This document shows, one piece after another, positions 6,961 through 13,708 of a DNA stretch of 32,473 nt. Source of the stretch: Desulfuromonadales bacterium (GTDB taxonomy: Bacteria > Desulfobacterota > Desulfuromonadia > Desulfuromonadales > JACZKF01). The notes under the pieces were generated by a model. That model was not told the DNA's origin. It ran no database searches and was given only the letters and a program-made list of their open reading frames with translations. A program made the position numbers and the translations under genes. The stretch is taken from positions 1 through 32,473 of the forward strand of contig JARFUG010000036.1 of NCBI GenBank assembly GCA_029289095.1, given 5' to 3'. Each line of letters opens with the position of its first letter. The first letter of the stretch is position 1.

Positions 6961-9321
6961 ATGCGCGATCCTGACGCGATTGAGCATCGCCTCCACGCAT
7001 TCTGTATGAGACCAGAAGATCTCCACCTCTTCAGCCGTCAGCTCGCCCTTTGGGCCGAATCGGCCATCACCCGGGGGCGAACTCCTTTCCGACGGGTCGA
7101 GACGTCTCCGACTCTCTTGAGTGCGGCAGGGGAGGTGCGCCCCGCCCTCGTCCTGTGGATCAATCGCGATAGCTTCATGGCCGGCGGAGTCCTTCTGCTC
7201 CCCCCTGCCGGCGGCGAGCCCTCTCACCAAAAGGGGCATCTCTGCGCCCGGGCGCTCGGTCTGAGACATTTCGCCACGTGGGATCCGAAGGAAATCGTCG
7301 TTTGGGAGGATCAAGGGAAAGAAATACGCCGGCATCGCACCCTTGATTTGCCTGCCCCCCCGGGTGCGGAAGATTTTCGTTTCGCGCTGGAGCGCCTTCT
7401 TGAGGAATTCAAGCTTCTGTCCGTCCTCGGAAGCGTCCCTGCACAGGAGCTCTCTCATCATTATTTCGCCAATCTCGCCCGCGCCACCCTCGAGGGGGCC
7501 TTCGGGGCGCTGACCGAATCGGTGCGCGTCGCCCAGGCGGAGAGGCGTCTGCCCGCTTCGCTTTGTCCTTTCGATCACGCCCGACGCAAGAGCGCTCTCG
7601 TCCTTCTGCGCCTGCTGGTGCTCCTGCTCCAGGACCGCCTCCCTACCGGCATTCAGCCGGAGAACCTCGAAAAAGCGATGCTCTTCGCCCTGGAGGAGAT
7701 TGCCGAACCTCTGCGGGATCTTCTGCTGCCCGCTCAAGAGGAACTTCCCCTTTGCTCCGAGGCCGCGGTACGGTTCCATCACCTGCTGCGTCGCCTGGGG
7801 CAGCTTCGATTCGGCGAAGACCCCACACGCGCGGCGCAGGTCCTCGAGCTGTTTCTGTCCTGCGAAGCATCCCGGCTCGGCGGACATCCCCTGCCCGACT
7901 CAGCGCCAAGCGGAGACACGCTCCTTCTCCATCCCGACCGCCTGGTCGCCTGCGCATCGGTCGCGGCTGAAATCTCCTCTTTGCCGCTTCTGGCTCTCGG
8001 CACTTTGCTGCGCACCCTTCGGGGAGAAACTCTGCCGAAGATCCGGCGGCAGAGCGTCTTCGACCTTTCCAGGGAGGAGGTTCCTGCGCACATCGTCGGC
8101 ACCCTGAACGATCGCTCCCTCCCCTCGGCGGCGCAACGCCCGATTCTGCTCGGCCACTTGCGCGCCTCCTGGCCGAACCGGCGCTTTCCGCTCCCCCCGC
8201 ATACGCCTTGGTGGGCCTGGGAACTGCTGCATCTGCTCGGTCTGGCGCCCGAGGGGAGCCAGCTCTATCTGAACGTCCCCGCCGGATGGCTTTGCAGCGA
8301 CTTTGCCGCAACTCTCGTGACTGTTCTGCGCGAAGGCTACACGCTCAGCAGCCTGCGCCATTCGGAACACCATCTGACGCTTGCGATCAGGCGCGAAGCT
8401 TCAGCGCACAGCGAGTCTCGCCTTCTCGACCTTTCCGCAGAGGAGACGATCCTTTCCTGGGCTAAACTGCAAAGCGCCCCCCTCCCCCTATGCTGTCTCG
8501 TTCTGGCCTTTCCATCCTGCTTCTCCCGCCTGCTGGAGCGCGAAGAGCCCATTTTCGATTTCGCCGACTCGGCGGACTGGTCTGGACAGCACCGGCAGAT
8601 TCTTCGCTTCGCCCACAGTTTCCTTGGGCGCCATCTCTGGAAAATCGCCTCCGGGGGCGCCCCCCTTCCGAGCCCGCCTGCATTCGAGAGAGAGGCCAAG
8701 CGCGTCCAATGGCCTGTCCTCTCTGCCGACATTCTGGAACGGCTCGATGCCGTGGCCACCCCGCCCGGAGGGGAGAACGCCGAGTTCGATCGCGAACTGG
8801 CCCGCCTCACCGGCCTTCCGTCCGACTTCACATCGCTCCTTCGCACTTCCTGCAGCCCGTCCTCCTCGCGCAACACTGCGCCCCGGGGGCTGGCCCGAAG
8901 TGTTGCGGCCACGGTCTTCGCCGACGGCATCCCCCTTTTTCCCGAGCAGTATCTCTACGACTACTATCGTCCAGAACTTCAGGTGTTCTCGTTCACAGGG
9001 GCGCTGCGGATCGAGGAAAACTTCTTCGGGGAGATCACCCTGTGCGATTCCCGGGGGGTCAAGATCACCGTTGAGGGTGAAGAGTGCGCAAAGGCGCTGG
9101 AACTTGCCTCCTACAGCGGCCGCACGCCCGTCTATCTTCCCCGCGACCTGCGCATCACCGGAGAAATCCTTGATCGATACCTGCACGATCTTCGGCACCT
9201 CCAGCAGATGCTCCTGCGTCAGACGCACCTCAAGGCGGCGGACACCAAGGCCGCCGATGCACTGGCCCAGCGCATCTGGAAGTCGCTCCCCCTGCCTCCG
9301 TGGTCCGTGCTGGAGCGGTGA
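6961..9321 (+). CDS. Uncharacterised 786-residue protein, possibly a degenerate restriction-modification-like fold
   Basis: I do not recognise the family. There is no signal peptide or clear membrane segment. Residues about 60-130 (PALVLWINRD ... GLRHFATWDPKEIVVWE) recall the N-terminal nuclease-like module of type I or Eco57I-like enzymes, but the acidic/Lys catalytic core is not visible. Residues 138-300 are helical (FRFALERLLEEFKLLSVLG). Residues 430-480 (SQLYLNVPAGWLCSDFAATL ... LTLAIRRE) recall the region after the catalytic motif of N6-adenine methyltransferases, yet no NPPY/DPPY motif or SAM-binding Gly motif is found. The C-terminal 650-786 could be a recognition-type domain. The gene starts 10 bases after the lipoprotein stop and no partner restriction gene is nearby. 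The fold similarity is inference from pattern only. Confidence 0.9.
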   Translation: MRDPDAIEHRLHAFCMRPEDLHLFSRQLALWAESAITRGRTPFRRVETSPTLLSAAGEVRPALVLWINRDSFMAGGVLLLPPAGGEPSHQKGHLCARALGLRHFATWDPKEIVVWEDQGKEIRRHRTLDLPAPPGAEDFRFALERLLEEFKLLSVLGSVPAQELSHHYFANLARATLEGAFGALTESVRVAQAERRLPASLCPFDHARRKSALVLLRLLVLLLQDRLPTGIQPENLEKAMLFALEEIAEPLRDLLLPAQEELPLCSEAAVRFHHLLRRLGQLRFGEDPTRAAQVLELFLSCEASRLGGHPLPDSAPSGDTLLLHPDRLVACASVAAEISSLPLLALGTLLRTLRGETLPKIRRQSVFDLSREEVPAHIVGTLNDRSLPSAAQRPILLGHLRASWPNRRFPLPPHTPWWAWELLHLLGLAPEGSQLYLNVPAGWLCSDFAATLVTVLREGYTLSSLRHSEHHLTLAIRREASAHSESRLLDLSAEETILSWAKLQSAPLPLCCLVLAFPSCFSRLLEREEPIFDFADSADWSGQHRQILRFAHSFLGRHLWKIASGGAPLPSPPAFEREAKRVQWPVLSADILERLDAVATPPGGENAEFDRELARLTGLPSDFTSLLRTSCSPSSSRNTAPRGLARSVAATVFADGIPLFPEQYLYDYYRPELQVFSFTGALRIEENFFGEITLCDSRGVKITVEGEECAKALELASYSGRTPVYLPRDLRITGEILDRYLHDLRHLQQMLLRQTHLKAADTKAADALAQRIWKSLPLPPWSVLER

Positions 9322-9432
9322 GAGCCCCCCTTTTCATCTCGTGCGAAGGGGTGTAGTATACAGTTCACCAGACAAGGGCGAACGACCCGACAGCCCCATT
9401 CGCCGCGGCAGGCCGCGGCATCGGACAAGACC

Positions 9433-9972
9433 ATGAATATTCTGCTGCACATCTGCTGCGCCAACTGCGCCATCTATCCGCTCGCTGTGCTGCGTGAAGA
9501 ACAGCATCAGGTGAGCGGCTTCTTCTACAACCACAACATCCACCCGTACCAGGAATTCCGACGCCGCCTCGACACGGCCAGGGATTACGCAGAACGCGTC
9601 GGCCTCCCGATGGTGTGGCGCGAAGATTATCCGTTGGAGGAGTTCCTCCTGCACACAGCCCCGGTTCCCCAACTGCGCTGTGATTACTGCTACCGTTCAC
9701 GTCTGGAGGAGACGGCCCGCACCGCCGTCCGAGAGGGTTTCGACGCCTTTTCCACCTCGCTGCTCTATTCGCGCTACCAGCAACATGACAAAATCCGCGA
9801 ACTCGGTCAGGATCTCGCCCTGCGCTACGGACTTGCTTTCGTCTACCAGGATTTTCGTCGCGGCTGGCGCCAGGGGATCGACATCTCCAAGGCGATGGGA
9901 CTGTACCGTCAGCAGTACTGTGGCTGCATCTATTCAGAAAAAGAGCGCTATTCTCCGCGCGTCGGCAACTGA
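9433..9972 (+). CDS. queH: Epoxyqueuosine reductase QueH
   Basis: Catalyses the last step of queuosine synthesis in tRNA, reducing epoxyqueuosine to queuosine. It is the cobalamin-independent alternative to QueG (formerly DUF208). The 179-residue protein shows the expected cysteines: vicinal C8-C9 and C12 in the N-terminal HICCANC motif, C83/C86 in RCDYCY, and C163/C165 in YCGC. These bind an iron-sulfur cluster and form the redox pair in characterised members. The ATG at 9433 gives the family N-terminus (MNILLHICC). A gap of 111 bases separates it from the 786-residue gene, so it may start a new unit with the DUF2905 gene, which follows 10 bases later. Confidence 0.95.
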   Translation: MNILLHICCANCAIYPLAVLREEQHQVSGFFYNHNIHPYQEFRRRLDTARDYAERVGLPMVWREDYPLEEFLLHTAPVPQLRCDYCYRSRLEETARTAVREGFDAFSTSLLYSRYQQHDKIRELGQDLALRYGLAFVYQDFRRGWRQGIDISKAMGLYRQQYCGCIYSEKERYSPRVGN

Positions 9973-9982
9973 AGAGGTTGTC

Positions 9983-10192
9983 ATGTCGGCGGGAAAACTC
10001 CTCATCATTGCAGGTCTGATCCTCATCGCCATCGGAGTTTTTGTCATTTGGGGGGGGCGAATCCCTTTCTTGGGGCGCCTGCCCGGCGATATCCGCATCG
10101 AACGGGAAAATTTCTCCTTTTATTTTCCCCTGGCCACAAGTATCCTGATTTCGGCCCTTCTCACGCTTCTGTTCTGGCTCTTTCGCCGATGA
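9983..10192 (+). CDS. DUF2905 family small membrane protein
   Basis: A 69-residue protein with two membrane helices (about 5-23 and 46-67) joined by the diagnostic loop PFLGRLPGDI (28-37), followed by an acidic/aromatic stretch (RENFSFYFPL). This matches DUF2905, a widespread family without assigned function. The frame is open upstream, but the ATG at 9983 is preceded by GAAGAGG (9971-9977) and begins the conserved domain. It sits 10 bases after queH and probably shares its transcript. Confidence 0.9.
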   Translation: MSAGKLLIIAGLILIAIGVFVIWGGRIPFLGRLPGDIRIERENFSFYFPLATSILISALLTLLFWLFRR

Positions 10193-10215
10193 GGCGGGGA
10201 TTGCAGTTCCGCCTC
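10191..10215 (+). terminator. Hairpin at the end of the DUF2905 gene, weak terminator candidate
   Basis: GAGGCGG (10191-10197) pairs perfectly with CCGCCTC (10209-10215) across an 11-base loop, starting inside the stop codon. No T tract follows, so intrinsic termination is doubtful. Confidence 0.35.
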
Positions 10216-10267
10216 CGGCCGTTTCGGAGCGACGATCCACCATCCCGCGCGCTGGGCCGGAGAGAAA

Positions 10268-10295
10268 TTGCACCGGCATCTTCCTGTGTTATTCT
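10268..10295 (+). promoter_or_regulatory. Possible sigma-70 promoter for the phasin-like gene
   Basis: TTGCAC (10268-10273) and TATTCT (10290-10295) are spaced 16 bases apart, about 40 bases before the start. The -35 match is poor (3/6) and the -10 is moderate (4/6). Confidence 0.3.
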
Positions 10296-10334
10296 TATTC
10301 AACTGCTTAATATGACTTGAAAAGGAGAAGAGCG

Positions 10335-10676
10335 ATGTTGGAACTTGTCGAAAAAACACTCCTGGCCGGTATTGGCGCGCTGTCCCTGACCCAGAAAAAG
10401 ACCGAAGAACTCATCGCCGAAGTCCAGAAACAGTTCAATCTCAGCGAGGAGAAGGGACGTGAGCTCTTTGGAAAACTCGAAAACGCCGCCCGCGAAAATC
10501 AGCAGAAGCTCGAGGAGCTGGCACGCCAGGAGGTGCGCAATTCCTGTGAGCGGCTGGGCCTCGTGACCGCCGAGGATCTCGAGATCCTCCGACGCAAGAT
10601 CGATCTGCTGGAAGAGCAGATCCGCGATCTGCAGCTAAAGGAATCCCAGCACACCCCCGTGACGGACGAACTCTGA
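10335..10676 (+). CDS. Phasin-like coiled-coil protein (PHA-granule regulator type)
   Basis: A 113-residue, largely helical protein. Residues 1-70 (start MLELVEKTLLAGIGALSLTQ, then KKTEELIAEVQKQFNLSEEKG) resemble phasin-superfamily or poly-granule-associated proteins. Residues 77-105 form a heptad-patterned coiled coil (TAEDLEILRRKIDLLEEQI). Such proteins coat or regulate polyhydroxyalkanoate granules in some bacteria, but no PHA synthase is in view, so the role is unproven. The ATG at 10335 is preceded by a very strong AAAGGAG (10321-10327), which decides the start. A UbiB-type kinase gene follows about 120 bases later across two hairpins. Confidence 0.85.
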   Translation: MLELVEKTLLAGIGALSLTQKKTEELIAEVQKQFNLSEEKGRELFGKLENAARENQQKLEELARQEVRNSCERLGLVTAEDLEILRRKIDLLEEQIRDLQLKESQHTPVTDEL

Positions 10677-10680
10677 TATC

Positions 10681-10710
10681 CGGGAAAGGGGGCTTCCCCC
10701 CCAGCCCGGT
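10681..10710 (+). terminator. GC-rich hairpin after the phasin-like gene
   Basis: Nested pairing CCGGG (10681-10685) with CCCGG (10706-10710) and GGGGG (10689-10693) with CCCCC, starting 5 bases after the stop. No T run follows, so it may stabilise the 3' end rather than terminate. Confidence 0.35.
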
Positions 10711-10740
10711 CCGATTCATCTTCCCTGCTCGCCCCCCTAA

Positions 10741-10781
10741 GATGGTGGAAGTCATGCTGTTGCCAGGATGACTCCACCATC
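10741..10781 (+). promoter_or_regulatory. 14-bp hairpin in the ubiB leader
   Basis: GATGGTGGA, one bulged A, then GTCAT (10741-10755) pairs with ATGAC and TCCACCATC (10768-10781) around a 12-base loop. The 3' arm abuts AGGA (10782-10785), the likely ribosome binding site of the downstream gene. A T5 run follows at 10790-10794, so it could act as an attenuator or a translation modulator. Confidence 0.6.
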
Positions 10782-10798
10782 AGGACGCCTTTTTGCGC

Positions 10799-12490
10799 AT
10801 GCTGACCTTTTCACGTATCAACCGCAATATTCGCTCCATCCGCCGATATCGCAACATACTCGGCATTCTCATCAAGTACGGCTTCGGCCATATCGTCGAG
10901 CAGCTGAACATCAGCTACTACCTCGAGCTCGGCCGCAGAATCGTGACGCTCGGCACAGCCCCGAAGGAGATCGAGCGCCTGACGCAGCCGGTTCGGCTGC
11001 GCCTCGCCATGGAAGAGCTCGGCCCCACCTTCGTCAAGCTCGGTCAGATTCTTTCCACACGCCCCGACATTCTTTCTCGAGAGTACATCGAGGAATTCAA
11101 AAAACTTCAGGACAATGTCCCCTCCATAACCGCGGAGGCCGTAAGGAGTCAGATCCAGCGCGAGCTCGGTTACCCGGTGGAGGATCTCTTCGCCGAATTC
11201 TCGCCTATTCCCATCGCCGCCGCCTCCATAGCCCAAGTTCATCGCGCCCGCCTGCGCAGCGGTGAGCAGGTCGTGGTCAAGATCCGCCGCCCCGGCATCG
11301 AGCAGGTGATCTCCAGCGATCTCGAAATCCTCATGGGGCTCGCCTATCTTATCGATCAGCATATCCCCGCCAGTCACATCTACGATCCCATCGGGATCGT
11401 CAAGGAATTCCGCCGTATCCTCTCCAGGGAGATGGACTTCCACCGGGAGGGGCGCACCATCGACCGTTTTGCACTGAATTTTCGCGACGACCCCACCGTC
11501 AAGGTCCCCAAGGTCTTCTGGGAGCATACCGCCGAAGCGGTCCTCACTATGGAATTCATCGACGGGGTCAAGATCTCGAGCCTTCAGCTTCTGACCGCCC
11601 GGGGACACGACCTGAAGGCCATAGCCCGCAATGGCGCCGACTCCATTTTGAAACAGGTGCTGATTCATGGCTACTTCCATGGAGATCCTCACCCCGGGAA
11701 CCTCTACGTCCTTGAGGGAGACGTCCTGTGCTATCTCGATTACGGCATGGTGGGACGCCTCGACGAGGATCTGAAATTTCAGTTGATCGAACTGATTTCC
11801 GCTATTCTTGACCGCGATGTCGACAGGGTTCTCAACTCCCTGCTCTTCTCGGGTCAGATGAGCGAAGAGACCGACACCCAGCAATTGCAGCGCGATCTTT
11901 CCGAATTCATCGATGACTATTACGAGCTCCCCCTCCAGGAGATCAACGCAGGGAAACTGCTCACCGAATTCATCGATATTCTCAGCACCTACCACATCCG
12001 CTTTCCCTCGGATCTTATGCTTCTGGCCAAGGCCCTCGTGACGATCGAGGGGATCGGACGACAGCTCGATCCCGAGTTCAACATGATCAACCACATCAAA
12101 CCTTTCATGGGTCGCCTTGCACGCGAACGCTTCAATCCGGCCGCCCTCTCCCGCGAAGCGATGCGCACCATCCAGGGCTACAGCGCGCTGATGAAGAGCC
12201 TGCCCCGGGACATCAAGGAATTCATCGGCCGGGTCAACCGCAATAAATTCAAAATCGATCTTGAGCACCGGGGACTGGAGAGACTGATCGTCGATCTGGA
12301 CAAATCGAGCAACCGCATCTCGTTCAGCATGCTGATCGCATCGCTTATCGTCGGCTCCTCACTGATCATGCAGACGGAACGGCCCCCTTTTCTCTTCGGT
12401 TATCCGCTGCTGGGCTTTCTCGGCTATTCCATCGCTGCCGTGCTTGGGCTCTGGCTCGCCATCGCTATCCTGCGCTCCGGCCGCCTCTGA
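10799..12490 (+). CDS. ubiB: UbiB/ABC1 (AarF) family atypical kinase
   Basis: A 563-residue membrane-associated atypical protein kinase/ATPase linked in characterised members to quinone synthesis. Seen: KLGQ motif (80-83), Ala-rich nucleotide loop AAAS (140-143), lysine K161 (VVKIRRPG), catalytic HGDPHPGN (294-301), metal-binding DYG (314-316) and two C-terminal membrane helices (about 518-560). The start is ATG 10799. An in-frame TTG at 10793 is better placed from AGGA (7 versus 13 bases) and remains possible. Strict anaerobes of this type use menaquinone, so the ubiquinone-based name reflects the family rather than a proven pathway. Confidence 0.93.
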   Translation: MLTFSRINRNIRSIRRYRNILGILIKYGFGHIVEQLNISYYLELGRRIVTLGTAPKEIERLTQPVRLRLAMEELGPTFVKLGQILSTRPDILSREYIEEFKKLQDNVPSITAEAVRSQIQRELGYPVEDLFAEFSPIPIAAASIAQVHRARLRSGEQVVVKIRRPGIEQVISSDLEILMGLAYLIDQHIPASHIYDPIGIVKEFRRILSREMDFHREGRTIDRFALNFRDDPTVKVPKVFWEHTAEAVLTMEFIDGVKISSLQLLTARGHDLKAIARNGADSILKQVLIHGYFHGDPHPGNLYVLEGDVLCYLDYGMVGRLDEDLKFQLIELISAILDRDVDRVLNSLLFSGQMSEETDTQQLQRDLSEFIDDYYELPLQEINAGKLLTEFIDILSTYHIRFPSDLMLLAKALVTIEGIGRQLDPEFNMINHIKPFMGRLARERFNPAALSREAMRTIQGYSALMKSLPRDIKEFIGRVNRNKFKIDLEHRGLERLIVDLDKSSNRISFSMLIASLIVGSSLIMQTERPPFLFGYPLLGFLGYSIAAVLGLWLAIAILRSGRL

Positions 12491-12508
12491 CCCTCTTTTC
12501 ACCTTCGA

Positions 12509-12552
12509 TTGTTGCATTTTTTCCACATCCATTCCTTGCCGATCTGCAACAA
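12509..12552 (+). promoter_or_regulatory. 8-bp inverted repeat, candidate upstream activator site
   Basis: TTGTTGCA (12509-12516) and its exact complement TGCAACAA (12545-12552) lie about 60-105 bases before the sigma-54-type promoter, in the range typical for enhancer-binding proteins. The centre-to-centre distance is 36 bases. Whether a regulator binds here is inference. Confidence 0.4.
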
Positions 12553-12613
12553 AGGTCGCCCCCTTCATCCCTCAACCGTACCAATTCAGGCACTTTATAC
12601 CTCATCAGGACAC

Positions 12614-12629
12614 TGGCAAGGTCTTTGCA
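12614..12629 (+). promoter_or_regulatory. Sigma-54 (-24/-12) promoter upstream of lpxC
   Basis: TGGCAAG, four bases, then TTGCA matches the RpoN consensus TGGCACG-N4-TTGCW with one mismatch and the exact GG-to-GC spacing of 12. The GG is at 12615-12616 and the GC at 12627-12628. The expected transcription start is near 12640, leaving a leader of about 40 bases before lpxC. Confidence 0.6.
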
Positions 12630-12650
12630 TCGAAGATGAGCGGATATGCT

Positions 12651-12656
12651 TACAAT
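12651..12656 (+). promoter_or_regulatory. Possible -10 element of a second lpxC promoter
   Basis: TACAAT is a 5/6 match to the sigma-70 -10 box, 25 bases before the lpxC ATG. No good -35 is found at the right distance, so it is a weak candidate. Confidence 0.25.
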
Positions 12657-12681
12657 GACTGCCGCCCTGAAAGGACCTGCA

Positions 12682-13602
12682 ATGATTTTTCAATGCACCA
12701 TCGCTCATCCGGTATTGATTTCTGGTATCGGTCTGCACTGCGGCGAGCGGATCAATATGGCGCTGCGCCCGGCCGAATCCGGCACAGGGATTGTCTTTCA
12801 CCGCAAACTCACTGATCGCACCGTCTCCATCGAGGCGCACTCTTCACGCGTTGTCGACACCCGCCTTGCAACGGTGCTCGGCAAATCTGGAGTCACCGTT
12901 TCTACCGTCGAGCACCTTCTTGCCGCTCTTTGCGCGCTGGGGATCGACAACCTCCATATCGATATCGACGGCCCTGAGGTCCCCGTACTGGACGGCAGCG
13001 CCGCCCCCTTCGTCGATCTTCTTCAGAACGCCGGCGTGCGTCGCCTCAAGCGCGCCCGACGCTTTCTGGCCGTTCGACGCCCCATGAGCATCGTGGACGG
13101 CGACAAGCGGGTCAGCATTATCCCCTCGCGTTTTTTTCGGATCAGCTTCGAGATCGCTTTCAACCACCCGTGCATCTCGCACCAGGAGCGCACCATCAAG
13201 TTGTCGCCCGAGACCTTCAGCAAAGAGATCGCCCCAGCCCGAACCTTCGGTTTTCTCAAGGAGGTCGAATTTCTCAAAGCCAACGGCCTTGCAAGGGGCG
13301 GGTCGCTCGAAAACGCCATCGTCATCGGTGAGGACTCCATCCTCAACCCCGAAGGGCTCCGTTTCCACGATGAGTTCGTCCGTCACAAGATTCTCGATTC
13401 CATCGGAGATTTCAGTCTTCTCGGCTATCCGATTCTGGGGCATATCAAGGCGTCCAGAGCCGGACACGATCTGAACCACCGCATGGTGGAGCAGATCCTC
13501 GCATCTCCGGAGTGCTGGAAACTTGTCGAATTCACTGTTGACGACTCTGAACACCCCCAGACGAGCATTCCTGCTTTCTTCCCCGAGCCTGCCCTGACCT
13601 GA
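12682..13602 (+). CDS. lpxC: UDP-3-O-acyl-N-acetylglucosamine deacetylase LpxC
   Basis: A zinc enzyme for the committed step of lipid A synthesis, removing the N-acetyl group from UDP-3-O-acyl-GlcNAc. The 306-residue protein has the usual length. Zn ligands H78 (in STVEHLLAAL), H235 and D239 (RHKILDSIGDF), catalytic E77 and H262 (AGHDLNH), and T188 are visible. The ATG at 12682 is chosen because AAGGA (12671-12675) precedes it by 6 bases and the conserved domain begins there. The frame is open to an ATG at 12646 that overlaps the promoter elements. A strong hairpin follows, then ntrY. Confidence 0.97.
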   Translation: MIFQCTIAHPVLISGIGLHCGERINMALRPAESGTGIVFHRKLTDRTVSIEAHSSRVVDTRLATVLGKSGVTVSTVEHLLAALCALGIDNLHIDIDGPEVPVLDGSAAPFVDLLQNAGVRRLKRARRFLAVRRPMSIVDGDKRVSIIPSRFFRISFEIAFNHPCISHQERTIKLSPETFSKEIAPARTFGFLKEVEFLKANGLARGGSLENAIVIGEDSILNPEGLRFHDEFVRHKILDSIGDFSLLGYPILGHIKASRAGHDLNHRMVEQILASPECWKLVEFTVDDSEHPQTSIPAFFPEPALT

Positions 13603-13613
13603 CCTCTTCACCT

Positions 13614-13653
13614 GTGCGGGGCGCCTTCCCGAGGCGCCCCGCACTTGCATTTA
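13614..13653 (+). terminator. Strong hairpin after lpxC, probable (partial) terminator
   Basis: A perfect 13-bp stem, GTGCGGGGCGCCT (13614-13626) with its complement (13632-13644), has the loop TCCCG and starts 11 bases after the lpxC stop. The following TTGCATTTAT is only moderately T-rich, so read-through into ntrY is likely. Confidence 0.7.
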
Positions 13654-13708
13654 TCCCGTCTTCTGGCCTAAAATTCATCGGTTGGACTTACTCCGCCTTG
13701 AGGCCTGC

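Noticed and set aside
9404-9421. Regulatory palindrome GCCGCGGC repeated before queH
   Set aside because: Two adjacent self-complementary GC-rich octamers can arise by chance; no known operator matches.
9365-10279. 304-codon minus-strand frame over queH and the DUF2905 gene
   Set aside because: Low-complexity Arg/Gly/Pro-rich product; the plus-strand genes carry conserved cysteine motifs and a domain signature.
10811-12268. 485-codon open frame on the minus strand opposite ubiB
   Set aside because: It is a mirror of the ubiB frame. The plus-strand protein has all kinase motifs, while the antisense product has none and no sensible start context.
13593-13615. Extra CCTG repeats at the end of lpxC
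   Set aside because: The spacing is irregular (5-9 bases) and part lies within coding sequence, so it does not belong to the period-7 arrays.
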